DNA of 64,000 bases from Thamnaconus septentrionalis (GCA_009823395.1 CM020501.1:2066861-2130860), one strand, 5' to 3'. Counted from the first letter of the stretch, positions 33,797-46,500 are shown. The notes: generated from the sequence alone by a model not told the origin. Translations and numbers: made by a program.

Positions 33797-34640
33797 GGGA
33801 TGCACGATACGTGTTGTTTCAAGCCAATACGATAAGCTACTGCTTTCAAGACCGATACCGATGAATTATTATTAATTTTTTAATTTACCTGTAGTTCACC
33901 AGTAGTTAGTGCACACCTGGAAGGAAAACTGGACCTAACAAATTTTACCTGTAGATTTGTCCTAACCAAATGTCAAGAGATCGCTACTATTAACAAAACA
34001 AAAACAGTTTTGTTTCCAGAAATACACATATTCATTTATCTATTTATTTTTTTTCAAACCAATGTATGGCATGTGCATAACAATGAGCACTGGATACAAA
34101 TGGCTGATATGAAATTTAAAAATAAAGCCCTCTAGGAGTCCACAAACAACTTCTGCATAAGGATTCAAAAAGTGCACTAACAAGTACTGCAAACTGAAAT
34201 GGTTCATTGTATTCTTAATCAATACAAAAATACAGTATAAATGCACAACTGACACTTGAATTACTTCAAGTGCACCCTTTAAAAAAAATAAAAAATAAAA
34301 ACTGAAAACAACCAACAAAAAAACATGTCCTTCACCGCATCCAAAAAGTGGGAGGGGCCACACAGACAGCAGCGGTAGTTAAAGCTAATAGTCACTGGTC
34401 GTTCGGCATCGATCACCGCCGCAAATGGTATTTTGCAAACAGCAGGTTTGGGGGCTTGATAAACTCGGCTGTTTTGTTCTGTGTCACGGCTGAGCTCGGC
34501 GGGAAGGAAAACACGGCTGAGTGAAGACGACTGGCCCGTCAACACGGCTCATGTGTCGCCGCCAGCCGTCCGTCGCTAGTAGCTTCGCCTGGAGAAGATC
34601 TGCAGCTCCCCTTCCAGCACGTCCGTCTTGACGACCTCCC
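33797..34640. mobile_element. hAT-like transposon remnant
   Basis: It begins TAGGGATGCACGATACG, matching the TAGGGATG(C)ACGATA start of many fish hAT-type non-autonomous elements, followed by degenerate GATACCGATG words. The body is AT-rich with no open transposase. The right end was not located, so the stated end is a guess based on the return to mixed composition. Confidence 0.45.
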
Positions 34641-35366
34641 GCAGAAGTTTTTTTTTCAATCATTGTTAAATTGTTATTGAATTTCCTTGGAAGTCGAAAG
34701 CGTGAAGCGGTGGTGGCATGAAGCTTTTAAAGCTGCCCGATCCCGGCACCCTCCCTTCCCCCGCAGTGGGTACTCCACAGACAAGGACAACCAGTTGCGG
34801 CTAGCGGAGCAATTAGTTTCACGGATGCTACATTAAAAAAACAAACAAACAAACAAAACAAAACAGGTTTCTGCTGCAACCAAACATCAAAAAAGGAGGC
34901 AGAAAGGACTGAAAACAAGTCAAGCAAGGATAAAGATGCAACAAGCACCCCCCTTCCTGACAACAGGAATGCTAAATGCTCCACACTCTGGAGCAACAAT
35001 ACGCGGTGCTGGCAGGCAGATAGCTGGTGACAAAGTCTCCGTTTGGGAGGGAGGCGGGTGGGGGGGAATGGGGGTTGGTGGAAATAATAAACGATCCCGG
35101 CTTCACCCGGTCCCTGCGGACCAGCCGGGAAACACAGATAACGCAAAAAACATCAGCGGGCGGCCTGATGGTTTCGCCGAGAGAAATGGGCCTTCTGCCG
35201 CCGCTGCCGAGCACGTGCGCACCTACGGCCACGCCCACTCTTCCCTCTCCATGCTGGATTATGCTCAGAAAACACTCTGCTTGATCAAGACGGACCAAGC
35301 ACACGTGTCAGAGGACGCTAATTGAAGCAGCACGCAGCCGGCATTTCTTCTACAGAAAGAAACAAA
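34641..35366. other. Unique non-coding DNA
   Basis: No gene. A CAAA-rich run lies at 34837-34865 and GGGTGGGGGG near 35055. Otherwise ordinary DNA, ending where the duplicated segment begins. Confidence 0.4.
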
Positions 35367-35654
35367 ACAAAGAAAACAATTCAAAGCCCCTTTCCCACTG
35401 GCCAAAAAATCTAATGTAGACCCGCTATTAATCTGCATTTGGCTGCAGTGGGAAAGGCTCACTGAGCCGAAAAGTGTCAAACAACCCGGCAAGCGACCCA
35501 GGTTGAAACCGGCTCCGATTGGCACAGGATGACACTGAGCATTACATGCTAAGTCATAATATCGCGCCAGTCGCGGCGTATATCATGCACCGAAGCAAAG
35601 GTGCTCTGTTCCATCAGCGCTTGAAAATTGTTCATTGTCCTCATTTTCGCTCGC
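35367..35654. repeat. Duplicated segment, copy A
   Basis: It matches 37902-38260 almost base for base from ACAAAGAAAACAATTCAAAG to TCATTTTCGC, except that A lacks 66 bp present in B after CTCCGATTGGC (A rejoins at ACAGGATGAC). Inside is a 12-bp inverted repeat, CCTTTCCCACTG (35389-35400) and CAGTGGGAAAGG (35446-35457), able to form a stem with a 45-nt loop. This suggests a DNA-transposon end or fold-back unit. Open frames exist but match no known family. A is followed by 300 bp of unique DNA and then an AT array. Confidence 0.75.
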
Positions 35655-35972
35655 GCCTCGTGCACAAAATAGACGACACGCCAAAACGATCGCTGCACAG
35701 CGCGAGCCGGCCGCGGAGGTGCACGCTGCTTCAAGTCTGGCGTGAACGACACCATCGCTCGGCGGCTATTCGTTGCTATTCGAATGACTCCACATTCAAA
35801 AGTGCCCAACACCAAAGAATACTGGCCACCGCCGGACACGTTTCCATGTTGCTCTCCATTGTTTACTTCCCTGAATTCTGTTGCACTTCATCTACATGAT
35901 CTCTGCGCAATGACGTCAGGGAAATTATCAGCAAATGTAAATGTAAAGGCAGCAAAGGGGGCAGGGATTAAG

Positions 35973-36022
<50 letters not shown>
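35655..36022. other. Sequence after copy A and its AT tract
   Basis: 35655-35975 is CpG-rich unique DNA that may belong to the same mobile unit as copy A, though copy B does not continue into it. It ends in (AT)n. Confidence 0.4.

Positions 36023-36026
<4 letters not shown>
35980..36026. repeat. (AT)n microsatellite
   Basis: About 47 bp of pure AT, directly after an ATACATAC start. Confidence 0.92.
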
Positions 36027-36029
<3 letters not shown>

Positions 36030-36299
36030 CTACTTAGTGTTCCAAAAGACAGACGCACGGGTTAACGTGGTAAATACATTATATTGTTGTATTCTGTTTG
36101 TTGTTTTACGCACTTGACACTTGAAAGTGACATTAGCTTATTAAGGCTGTTTACAACCACCTTTTTGACAGAAATAAAAAAGCCGTGCTCAAAAACCTAT
36201 TGATAACAGCGGGTTGCGACTGAGGCGGGTTGTGATAATTGACACGGTTGTGCGGGGCGCCTGGTATGAGTCAAATTATTGGTAAATGCGGGACTCGCA

Positions 36300-36477
36300 G
36301 GTCATCAAAGAGTCGCGCACCACTAGTCTAGGCTCTTGAGTGCATCTATTTGCACAACATGTGCTTTTTATAAAGTTTTGTGACTGGCCGAAATACCGCT
36401 GTTTGCCGTTGTGTTCCGCACCAAACAGGGCGTACCGAATGGTACAGCAAAATACCGAATATCGTTCCATCCCTAGT
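36300..36477 (-). mobile_element. hAT-like element end, minus orientation
   Basis: Read on the minus strand it begins ACTAGGGATGGAACGATATT and continues through CGGTATTTTGC and GGTACGCCC words. This is the usual form of a fish hAT-type end (TAGGGATGGAACGATA...). The other terminus and the target duplication are not found. It abuts a TATG array. Confidence 0.45.
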
Positions 36478-36506
36478 ATGTATGTATGTATGCATGTATG
36501 TATGTA
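36474..36506. repeat. (TATG)n tetranucleotide array, left block
   Basis: About eight TATG/CATG units. The same motif resumes at 36625-36645, so the SINE fragment between appears to sit inside the array. Confidence 0.85.
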
Positions 36507-36630
36507 CTGCGATGAACTGGCGACTTGTCCAGGGTGTCACCCTGCCTTCGCCCTAAGACAGCTGGGATAGGCTCCAGCAGACCCCCGTGACCCTGAATTG
36601 GAATAAGCGGGTATAGAAGATGAATGAATG
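36507..36630 (+). mobile_element. 5'-truncated SINE-like element, copy 2
   Basis: 124 bp starting at CTGCGATGAACTGG and running to the GAAGATGAATGAATG tail, matching the 3' third of the copies at 1398-1776 (reverse) and 62528-62869. The tRNA-like head is missing. Truncation from the 5' end is typical of LINE-type reverse transcription. TATG repeats on both sides may be the target, its duplication, or a later expansion of the tail. Confidence 0.85.
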
Positions 36631-37455
36631 TATGTATGTATGTATACATAAATATACGTATGTATATACATATTTGAAAATGTGCAATACAACAGAGTGC
36701 AAATTTCACCACTGTGGGATTAATACTGGCGTTCTATTCTTTATACATATGAAGAAAAACATCAAGATATTGACCAAGACATGCTTTCAGGGAAAATGAA
36801 TTTACAGGAATCGGTAGTGACCGCAGCGTCGGCTGCCTCCTTCAATGACAGGCGACGCTACACTAACAAATAAAGTCCGACAACATCTTCTGGGGTTGCG
36901 GGGGGAGGCGAGGGGGGTGCTATTAGCGGGATGTTGGAGGGCGATGACGACGACAACCGCCCAGTCGGGCGAGCGGGAGGTAGAAAGCCGTAAATCTTTA
37001 AAAAGTTGTTGGCCGAATCAGCTCGGCGATGAGATCTGACGACCTGTTGACCTGAATTTTTGTGATTCAAATTAGAAAAAAAAGCCGCACAATATTACAC
37101 ATGCATGTGATAATGGATACGGCTTAAAACCAGTGTATGAAATGCGGCGGGGAGGGAGGGGTCAAGGTCGTTTCAGGAATATACTTAATGGAGCCGCCTA
37201 TGCGCCTGTGTGTGTGTGTGTGTGTGTGTGCGCGAGAGCCTTGCAAGACCTCATGAATTCTCTCCAATCAGTTACAGCTGTTTGAAAAAACAGCCAAGGT
37301 TTCCTGTAGCACGACCGTCGTGCACACTGAAAATAAAATAAAAAGCTGGATTCTTTTTGTTCATAATTCCTGTGCTGTTTTTTTGTTGGCCGGCAAGAGG
37401 CAAAGAAACCCTGGGTTTGGCAGGGTTTAAAGAAGCAGTTCAGCCAAAAGTCTAA
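36631..37455. other. Unique non-coding DNA
   Basis: No gene. 37180-37330 includes CTTAATGGAGCCGCC, a GT tract (37205-37230), CATGAATTCTCTCCAATCAG and TTACAGCTGTTTG, and might be regulatory. Nothing else notable. Confidence 0.35.
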
Positions 37456-37901
<446 letters not shown>

Positions 37902-38260
37902 ACAAAGAAAACAATTCAAAGCCCCTTTCCCACTGGCCAAAAAATCTAATGTAGACCCGCTATTAATCGGCATTTGGCTGCAGTGGGAAAGGCTCACTGA
38001 GCCGAAACGTGTCAAACAACCCGGCAAGCGACCCAGGTTGAAACCGGCTCCGATTGGCTCGGCTGCAATCGGCTTGCGGTGGAAAAGGGAGACCCACGAC
38101 GACATCACATCTTTTACCTGCTGCACAGGATGACACTGAGCATTACATGCTAAGTCATAATTTCGCGCCAGTCGCGGCGTATATCATGCACCGAAGCAAA
38201 GGTGCTCCGTTCCATCAGCGCTTGAAAATTGTTCATTGTCCTCATTTTCGCATTTTCGCT
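37902..38260. repeat. Duplicated segment, copy B
   Basis: The longer copy of the 35367-35654 segment, with the 66 bp missing from A and the same inverted repeat. It has AT arrays immediately on both sides. At its right edge CATTTTCG is present twice before the AT run. Identity between copies is high (a few substitutions seen), suggesting a recent duplication or two insertions of a young mobile element. Confidence 0.75.
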
Positions 38261-38283
38261 ATATATATATATATGTATATACG

Positions 38284-38327
<44 letters not shown>

Positions 38328-38350
38328 CGTATATATATATATATGTATGC

Positions 38351-38442
<92 letters not shown>
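38261..38442. repeat. Long AT array, right of copy B
   Basis: About 180 bp; ATGTATACGTAT variants first, then about 90 bp of pure AT from about 38353. Confidence 0.95.
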
Positions 38443-38446
<4 letters not shown>

Positions 38447-39895
38447 AACACGCCCCAGCACTGCATCATTTGAGGCTCCTATGACGCTGTTCAAATCCAC
38501 GTAACAACTCTGGGGTTTCACAGAAGGAAAATAAGTTGCACAACATCCCTTGCATTTGGTGGAGCTCTCTCTTTCCCAGCATGACACTCAATACCGAGGA
38601 GGACCAACGGAATTAAAAAAGCTCCCCAATATTTTCACTTCCAAAAAGCAAGTTATAGCACTAAAAAATCCCCCCACCCCCTCCCCGATTTGTCGCTTGT
38701 TGACGGACGCAGCAGGGGAGGAGGGGAGGATGGATGGAGGGAGGCGAGAGGAGGAGGCGGAGCTGACGAGGCTGGAACGGATGAAAAAAAGAAAGAAAAA
38801 ATTCAGCTTTGAAATGTTTCCACACTGGAGCTTGGATGAGGAAAAGAGGGGAAAGGACCTTTGATAATAAAAAGATAGAAAAAAAAAATATTTATATGTG
38901 TGTGTGTGTGCAGTGTGTGCAGTGTGCGTGCGCAGAGCTCAGTAAACAGCCTGAAGCTGTCAAAAAGTGCCAAGCACACACAAAACCTTTCTATCAGCAA
39001 ACAATATCACAAGGATGGAATTTTATTGAAGGACGGTTTCTGGAAGATGGAGAAGGTAACAAAATCACGGCGGCGGCAGCGGCGCCTCTGAAGGAGGAGG
39101 CCTGTGATTGGCAGCAACGGCAGCGATAAAGAAAAGGATAAACTTTCACACGCGGCGGGTCAGAAACACTTTCTTTCTTCTGCCGCAGAGAGCGGGAAAA
39201 AAACAGCAGGATCGGAAATCATCCAGCAAATCAAACCTGACCACACCTCCCTTGATCTCTCTCTCTTTCTCTCTCTCTTTTTTTGTCATATGGTACAGGT
39301 ACCGCCGACAATCACGGGCTCCTGCAGGGCACCACATCATCCCAGGGAGAGAGAGAGAGAGGGAGAGACAGAGAGAGTGAACAATGAGCGATCAGAGACG
39401 ACCAGGCGGCCGCATCCCGTTTGTCCTTGTCGCATCACATCAGCGAGGGAGGCTGCTGACGACCCCCCTCCTCTCTATTTCTCTCTTTCTCTCTTCCTTT
39501 CTTTTGCACGTGCGAGCGACGAGTCCGAGGTTCCGCCAGTCAACGGCCGACTTGGCGCCGCATCAAACGCCTGCAAGCTTGTTCATTCACTCGCTCCAGA
39601 TTCGAGATATTTTACGGCTTTGCTGGTTTGCAGTGGCGTCAAGCAGGGTGGGTTGAACGGGGCCACGAGCCCCCAGGTGTCCTGGTAGCAGGAAGCTGGG
39701 AGGGCTTGCCGGCGTGCAATTTTCAGTGTGTGGATACCAAAAATCTTTGAATGGTTTTTGGCTGTAGTTCAGCTCAATGCCAACAGGGGGCCTCGAGCCG
39801 TTGTTCTGCAGCTAAGCTAGCAGTGAAAGTGACTCCAATTGGATTGACTATGAAACATCACGGACGCCAAAGTGGGAGACATAATTCCACCAACG
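38443..39895. other. Non-coding stretch after the AT-rich island
   Basis: No gene. 38443-38600 is unique DNA that may continue the mobile unit around copy B. It holds a GT tract near 38897-38925, CT/GA tracts at 39257-39280 and 39350-39378, and a CCAAT box in reverse (GATTGG) at 39106. Confidence 0.4.
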
Positions 39896-40085
39896 TAGGA
39901 CCAAACTACTCAGAAGGACATACTGCATACTCGTACTATGACAAACTGGACAAACTAGGATGACTATAACAACATACTACTACAACAACATAATGCGACT
40001 ACTGCGACATAATACTACTACAAGATAAAATGAATACTACGACATTGTACTATGACATAGTACTACGACGACATACCACTACTGC
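39896..40085. repeat. Degenerate ACTAC/GACATA tandem repeat
   Basis: About 190 bp in which words such as TACTACGACATA, ACTACTGCGACATA and GTACTATGACATAG recur every 12-18 bp with heavy divergence. Probably an old, decayed minisatellite. Confidence 0.6.
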
Positions 40086-40954
40086 GATATACTAGTCAGA
40101 ATGAAAAGCTGTTTTCCCCTCACAGTAGCAGTGGTGACTTGTTGTTTGGATTTAGAGGTTTTTTAACGCCGGCCCTCCAGCAGCAGGAAATTCATAGGAA
40201 CGTAGCACGTAGCACATAGGAATATTATTATTCATTAGGCCGCTAACAGAGTGCCCGTTTTTTCTGAGCACAAAGCAGCTCTTGTAAAAAAAAAAATAAT
40301 AATAACCTTAAAAAGCTTGAGAGGAGACGATGGGTCACAGTAAAGTTCATAACGACAACTCGCGTTTATCGCCGTGTTTTTTTAGCGCCTGAGCGATTCA
40401 ATGTTGTCGGTGGGGAAGCAGTGGCTCTAACGAGCGGCGCGGCGGATTAATCTCCCAACTTCTATCTCGCATCTTTAATTCCGAGGCAGCGTCGCAGGGA
40501 AAACGGGCCGAGACAGAGCGCCGAGACGGAGTTTTAAAAGTGAGTAATTAATCTTTTCCACCGCCGCGTGGAGAGAGAGAGAGAGAGAGGGAGAGAGAGC
40601 GGCATTTATTTGTTGTGTTGCACCGATTAATCAGGAGCACTTGTTGTCGTTGTGTTGTGTTATTTATTTTATATATATATATATATTTATTATAATTTAT
40701 TTTAATTGCCATTTTACATGTGTATAATTTACTTTTAATCACCGTCAACTCACCGGAGGAGTTTTAACCACTGCAGTGCACTCAGAGGAAAACTGTTGTA
40801 CGCCAGATGAGTGTCAAGCTGAAGGTGGCCACAGGAGGCTGTAAACAGAGGGCTAAGCAGGTTTTTTTTTTTTTACCATCTAAATAATTGTTCGAGCAGA
40901 ACGCACATATATACTTATTACATGTATGCATTATATGTATTATATATTGTATAT
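40086..40954. other. Unique non-coding DNA with possible regulatory block
   Basis: 40330-40545 is balanced DNA with CGCGTTTATCGCCG, GATTCAATGTTGTC, GGATTAATCTCCC and CTTTAATTCCG, suggestive of a conserved element. It is followed by a GA tract (40570-40599) and a short AT tract (40669-40686). No gene. Confidence 0.3.
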
Positions 40955-41265
40955 TAGCGAAGCACCGATACCACTACTTTCACAGAAAAAGTAGACTATG
41001 AGTAATTGAATTTCAGTACTTACCAGTACTGATTACACATTATAGAATTACTTTGTTTTACACAGATGTTCTAATATTTGAACAGTCATCAGCATGTTTT
41101 ATGAGAACAAGTTTCACTGCAGTACAAACTTTAATTTAATTTAATTTAATTTACTAATTCAACAAAATTGTGATACATCGGCACGTGTTTTACAAAGTAC
41201 TCAAGTACTCAACCCCGGTATCAGTACCGATACCCAATACTGTTCTCAGCATCAGTGCATCATAT
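40955..41265. mobile_element. Degenerate hAT-like remnant
   Basis: The left side has GCGAAGCACCGATACC and the right side GGTATCAGTACCGATACC followed by CATCAGTGCATCAT, which is close to the inverse of the (T)AGGGATGCACCGATACC ends of fish hAT elements. The interior is AT-rich with a (TTTAA)n run near 41135. Decayed, with no coding capacity. Confidence 0.45.
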
Positions 41266-41489
41266 AAAATATATAATTCTATATATTTCTTACATATATA
41301 TCATATATATGTATTGTTTTTTATTGAATTTTATTTTTAATATTTGTCTCAGTTAACTCGGCCTGACCCCTCACGCTAATCTCCATTAGCCGCCACTTAG
41401 CTTAGCTAGCATCAGATTCCAGGTTCCCTCCAACTCCACTCAACACCTAGTCCCGATTTAGCGTCGTTAGCTGGCGTGTTCGCCGTATG

Positions 41490-41544
41490 AGTGTGTGTGT
41501 GTGTGTGTGTGTGTGGGTGTGGGTGTGGGTGTGTGTGTGTGCGT
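41490..41544. repeat. (GT)n microsatellite with GGGT variants
   Basis: A pure GT start, then GGGTGT repeats, then GT again. A CA tract (about 41571-41606) follows in inverse orientation and could pair with it. Confidence 0.9.
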
Positions 41545-42779
41545 GAGTGGAAAGTTAAAAGTGGAGCGATAACACACACTCACACTCACACACACACACA
41601 CACACAATCCCCTCCTCTGCTCCCTCTGTCCCCCCAAAGTGTTGTTTACAGTACAATCAGTGCGGTTGCTAAGAAACCAAAGGAACTTTCAAGTAGCGTC
41701 GGCGCTCGTCGATGTCGCCCCATTTTTTCTTTCTTTTTTTTTTGTTTTTCTTTTTGCAGCAGGGCGAATAAGAGAAAGACAGAAAGAAAAGTGGAGAGCG
41801 GGGCGCATCTGTTTTGTGCGTTTTGCAGCAGCCTTGTTGTGCGTTGGGTCCTTGGGTGCCGATTCAATGGCGGTTGAAAGGGAACAAGGACGGGAGGAGC
41901 GCGAGACGGCCGCCATCGCATTCATTCTTCCCTGGCTGGGAAAATAAAAAAATAAATAAAATAAACCCAATAAGTGTAGTCACAATAATAATAATAAGTT
42001 CAGTAATAAATAAAAGCATGTGGTGCACCTTCAAAAATTTGCAAAAGTTTAGAAGACCTGCACTCCGAAAAACAAAAAAATAAATGAATTAATAGAGAAA
42101 TAAATAAATACATTCAAAAAAATAAAAAATGGGGATAACGATGGCTGGAAATAACAAAAATTCTCATTTGATCTGGGAATTGGCCAGTGTTTTTCACACG
42201 CTGGTGGGTGGAGTCGCACCGCAATTAGTCCGGCGTCTACACACACACGCGCGCACGCAGCTGCCGCAATATGAACCCTTTATAAGAGCAGCTGACGGGT
42301 GGGTTGGGGGATGGGGGGGGCTCTTCTGAAGCTCCGCCCACTGGAGGAATGTCTGCAGCCACCAGACCAACAAGCGACGCACTATTGATCCGGCTCTCTG
42401 GTGAGATGGAGTAAAACAAGCGCGCCCGCCACCACAGGGAGATAGACAGGTGGTCTCCCCCCACTGACTCCGCCCCCATACCCCCTCCCAACCACCCACC
42501 CACCCAAATCAGTTGACTGACAATAAGCTACCGGTGAATTCTGAGCTGGGAAAACCACTTCCTTGTTTCCCAACATTTCCTCAGTCTTGTCAAACCTCAG
42601 GAGTTTTTCAGGCTGTTCTCCGGGATTTTTTTTCCCTCCAGTGATTTAGATTTTTTTTTTCAGATTCTTCTTTTTTCAAGTCTTGTGTAGCAGCCGTTCT
42701 CCTCCTCCTCTGTCCGTCCGTCCATCAGTCCGTCCGAAGCAGCTCTCGCTGCTGCGGAGGAGGAGATGCAATTATCTAA

Positions 42780-43035
42780 AGGACACATGACCCCCCCCCC
42801 TCTCCCCGAGCCCTCCCTCCCTCCCCCCACCCCTCCGACCGACCCCCCCCAGCAGCTGATGAGCTCCGGCAGGTGGCACATGGCAGCACCGTTCGCGTGT
42901 GTGCGCTTTTTTAAAAATACCTCGACCCTGACCTCTGCCTCGCCGCTCCTCGCATAGCGCAGATAGTCGCGACGTCCCCCAGCCCCCCACCCCCGGCCAC
43001 CGCCACCCCCCATCTCCCTTTCGCCCCCCCCCTAC
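42780..43035 (-). other. C-rich island with quadruplex potential on the minus strand
   Basis: Many C4-C9 runs on the plus strand separated by short loops, that is, G runs on the minus strand. The pattern (at least four runs of three or more G with short loops) meets the usual G-quadruplex definition. Function unknown. Confidence 0.5.
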
Positions 43036-44250
43036 CTCCCCGCCTCCTGAGCAGCGGACGCTTTTGCTCGCCACGTCCACGAGAGCGCATTCCAAGCGGG
43101 CAGGAGGTTATTTCCAGTTTGGGTTCATTTTATTTTTGTTATGTGTCTGTTGCGTGTGTGTGTGTGTGTGCATGTGTGCGTGTTTGTTTATGTTTGAATA
43201 GAGCCGAGTGTGAGAGGAGCCGCCGGCCCTCCAATTAACCCTCCGTGGGAGTTTTTCAATATGAGAGCGACATGTCTTCTCGGAGGGAGAATTGGAGAAA
43301 AAGACGAGTTGAGATCTTGTGTAGATGGACGGGAGCGAGCGAGCGATGGAGAAGGCGAAGTGGTGCTGCCGTGTCGTCGGAGGTCAAAGCCACTTTTTTT
43401 TTTATCTCGGACACACGGTCGTGTCTGAATGTCTGCTTTCACCGGTTTGATGAAGTGTGATGGTGGACGAAAGACAGCAAAAACAAAAAAACTGAAAAAA
43501 AAACAAACCTTGTCAAATCGCAGCCTTGTAGACGAGCATTGCCAAGAGTTGAGATATTTTGTCGCCTCAAATGGGTAAAATTCACTTAAAATTCAATGTG
43601 ATTTTGCATCAATTGTGCTTTTGGAGCGATTTCACCATCATGGCGAAGCGAGATTTCCCGAAAGCGCGACGCAACAACGCGCGCAAAAAAATCTGGGTGG
43701 GCCAGTGTGTGAGTCCGATCCGGCTGAATTACCGAACAATGACGAAGACGACCAGGTAGGCTAACTAGAACAGGCCGGAGTTTAAAAAAAAAAAAACTAC
43801 GACAGCATTAATTTGTTATGTCTACGTATGTCTTTCTCTGTTCAAAAAAAAATAGTTTATTAGTTTCCACATTTTTTTTAAGGTAAAACCTCCACAACAA
43901 ACAAGGCAACTGAAACCAGAACCTTTTTCCACTTTCAGCGTAAATTTGCTGGTTTAGCCTTGGATTTCTTGGAAAATTTCAGATTTCCTTTCTTTGTATC
44001 TAGTTATCTTTTTTGATCCGGCATAATGTGGATTTTACAAATCACACGGCGGAACTTTGAGATTGTGTCACAGCAGCAGCAATGAAATAGACTGTGTGTG
44101 ACTTTTTGCGAAGCCCTCCAGTGATGGCGGCAGCGGTAGTTGAACTACAGCGGTAAAAACAGGCTGTCAGGGCTTCTTTTCCCAGACGGTGGCTGACAGC
44201 AGAGCCGGCGTTACACAAGCACTTAGCGAGAGGAGGCAGCAGGCAGGTCC

Positions 44251-44341
44251 GGAGAAGAAGGAGCAGAAGAAGAAGAAGAAGAAGAAGAAGAAGAAGAAGA
44301 AGAAGAGAAGAAGAGAAGAAGGATAAGAAGAAGAAAAGAAG
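44251..44341. repeat. (GAA)n polypurine array
   Basis: About 90 bp, with an uninterrupted GAA core of about 38 bp. Confidence 0.93.
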
Positions 44342-44435
44342 TTGGCAGTGGCGACAAGTGAAGCGAATCTGTCACATGACAGAGAAAGCGACATTGAAAA
44401 AAAAAATCTCCCCTTTATTTTTTTATTCCGAGTAT

Positions 44436-44440
<5 letters not shown>

Positions 44441-44494
<54 letters not shown>
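44441..44494. repeat. (AT)n microsatellite
   Basis: About 54 bp of pure AT, close behind the GAA array. Confidence 0.93.
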
Positions 44495-44497
<3 letters not shown>

Positions 44498-45589
44498 ATA
44501 CCATCTCTTTTTGTGTCTCTGTGTGTCTCAGTGGAATCACTAGGTGGGGGGGCGGGGGGGCAGCGAGGGAAGGGGGATCAGGTGGGAGGGGAAAGTGTGA
44601 GGCGGGACGAAGGTCGGAAACGTCGGAAATTCATTGTTCCGTCAATAACGGCAAATTTGTATTCATGCGAACGGGAATTTTTATGCCGAGGCTTTAATAT
44701 TGAAAAACGCAATATACGAAAACAAACAGGCGGCGGCGCCCTTTAATAATAACGCCGCCACTGCAGCAGCAGCTTTTGTGCGGCGGGGCCGTGTAATAAC
44801 TCGGCCTGCCGACTTCCACCTAGGACTTGCACATCAACACAAAACACAAAACACACACATACAAACCGGCTGAAATAAAAACAGGTTAAAAATAAAAGGG
44901 AGTTGGGGGCGGGGGGTCACAGGTGCAAGGGGTGAAAACATGACAGCGTCCTGGCCCCACCCACCGCTAGCACGCTGGGGGGAAGGGGAGGTGGAGGGGT
45001 GGGTGACTCACCCGGAGGGGAGAGCACAACACAACTCAGCTCAACACACTGTGTGTGTGTGAGTCGTGTTGAGGACATCGTGCAGGTGTTGCCACCGTTT
45101 GTTTGGGGTTTTTTTTTTTTTGCGTTTGTGTCACCGTGAATCACCAGCAACGAGGAGAAAAAACAAAGACTCGCAGGATTTTTGCGACGTGTCTTAATAA
45201 AAAATTGCACGTTTTGCCAGATTTGGAGGACGAACAGGAGGAGGAGGAGGAGGAGGAGGAGGAGTTTTTTCTCTCAGTCAACACAAGTGGTTTTGTTTTT
45301 TGGTGTGTATTTCTCCACTTCCACCCTCAGGGCCCCTCCACCTCCCCCTCCTCTCCCTCCTCACAAAGAAAGTCCAGGTGGAATCATAATTAATAACTAC
45401 CAAAAAAAAAGCAAGACTGCCACAATCTTGTCATTTTTTTTTTCTTTTTTCTTTTTACCGCTGCCGGCGTTTTACTCGACACCTGTTTGATCCATGGCGG
45501 CAGCGGCCGTCGCACAACACCGACGGTTCGACTGTTGCACCGTCTCACTCAAATATCTTTTATTGTCCAGCTGTCGCACATGGCTTATA

Positions 45590-45672
<83 letters not shown>

Positions 45673-46500
45673 ATGCATGCGTGCATGTGTGCGTATGTGT
45701 GTGTGGACTGCGGTCGCCTCCAGCTGTCGATGCGGCCGCTCAAGTTTTGACAGACGACCAACTGCAACAGCACAAGTGATTTATTTTTGTTAGGAAAAAA
45801 AAAAAAAGTTTATTTTAGTTTAGCTCACAATGTCTGGAAAATACATTAAAAAAAAAGCATTAAAAAATTGTTGCTTTGAAAAATGTTGGAATGTGTTGAA
45901 AATGAAAATGAAAAAAAGATGTTTTGCATAAAAAGACTTGGAGTAAGTCGGAGCATTTTATCGAACTTTTGCACTTTTTTTCACATAAGCTAGCGCAAAA
46001 TAACAACAGTGTGTGTGTGTGTGCGTGTGTGTGTGGTGGGGGGGGTTATGACTACAGTTCCGTTTCCCACCACTGGGTGACAATGCAGCCAATAAAGACT
46101 TTGCAGTGATGTCAAGACAAGTGTTTCTCGTCCCGCGGATGCTGTTCGTCTGCGGCTGCATGGCAACCAGTGCCAAACTAGCCGGGCAGCGGGGGAGTTA
46201 GCCACAGGTTTCGAGCTAGCGCGAGCTCCAGTGCCAGCGCTGTGTCTTGGCACCGGCTGACCACAGCGGCAGGTGCGGGCAGGGAAAGCGTAGCGTACCA
46301 TCTGGCCACCGGGGGCAGGACAGGTGCTACGCTGTCAGCGGCTAGCCGCTAACTCAGGTGCTCCTCCTGCTGGGTGGGAACATCATTACAGTGGAGCAAA
46401 ACCATCAAACAGGTTTCGAGCAGTGGCGTCTCGCACGGCGGCTCGATTGGTTAATGCGAGGATTGCAATATCGCATGACAGCTCAAGTAGTTTCACGTGT
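44495..46500. other. Non-coding stretch with GT and GGA arrays
   Basis: 44635-44815 has AT-balanced words (GTCAATAACGGC, GGCTTTAATATTG, CTTTAATAATAACGCCGCC) and may be regulatory. 45236-45264 is (GGA)n. 45780-45960 is A/T-rich. 46130-46340 is GC-rich with CTAGC words. No gene. Confidence 0.35.
45594..45671. repeat. (GT)39 microsatellite
   Basis: 78 bp of pure GT, the longest dinucleotide GT tract in the window, followed by GCATGCATGC variants. Confidence 0.95.

Larger units (their letters stand above)
41266..44250. other. Non-coding stretch with C-rich island
   Basis: No confirmed gene. GT and CA arrays lie near 41490-41606. 41940-42130 is A/T-rich, and 42780-43035 is extremely C-rich on the plus strand. 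43640-43755 is an exon-like stretch (see findings). Other parts are ordinary. Confidence 0.4.
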
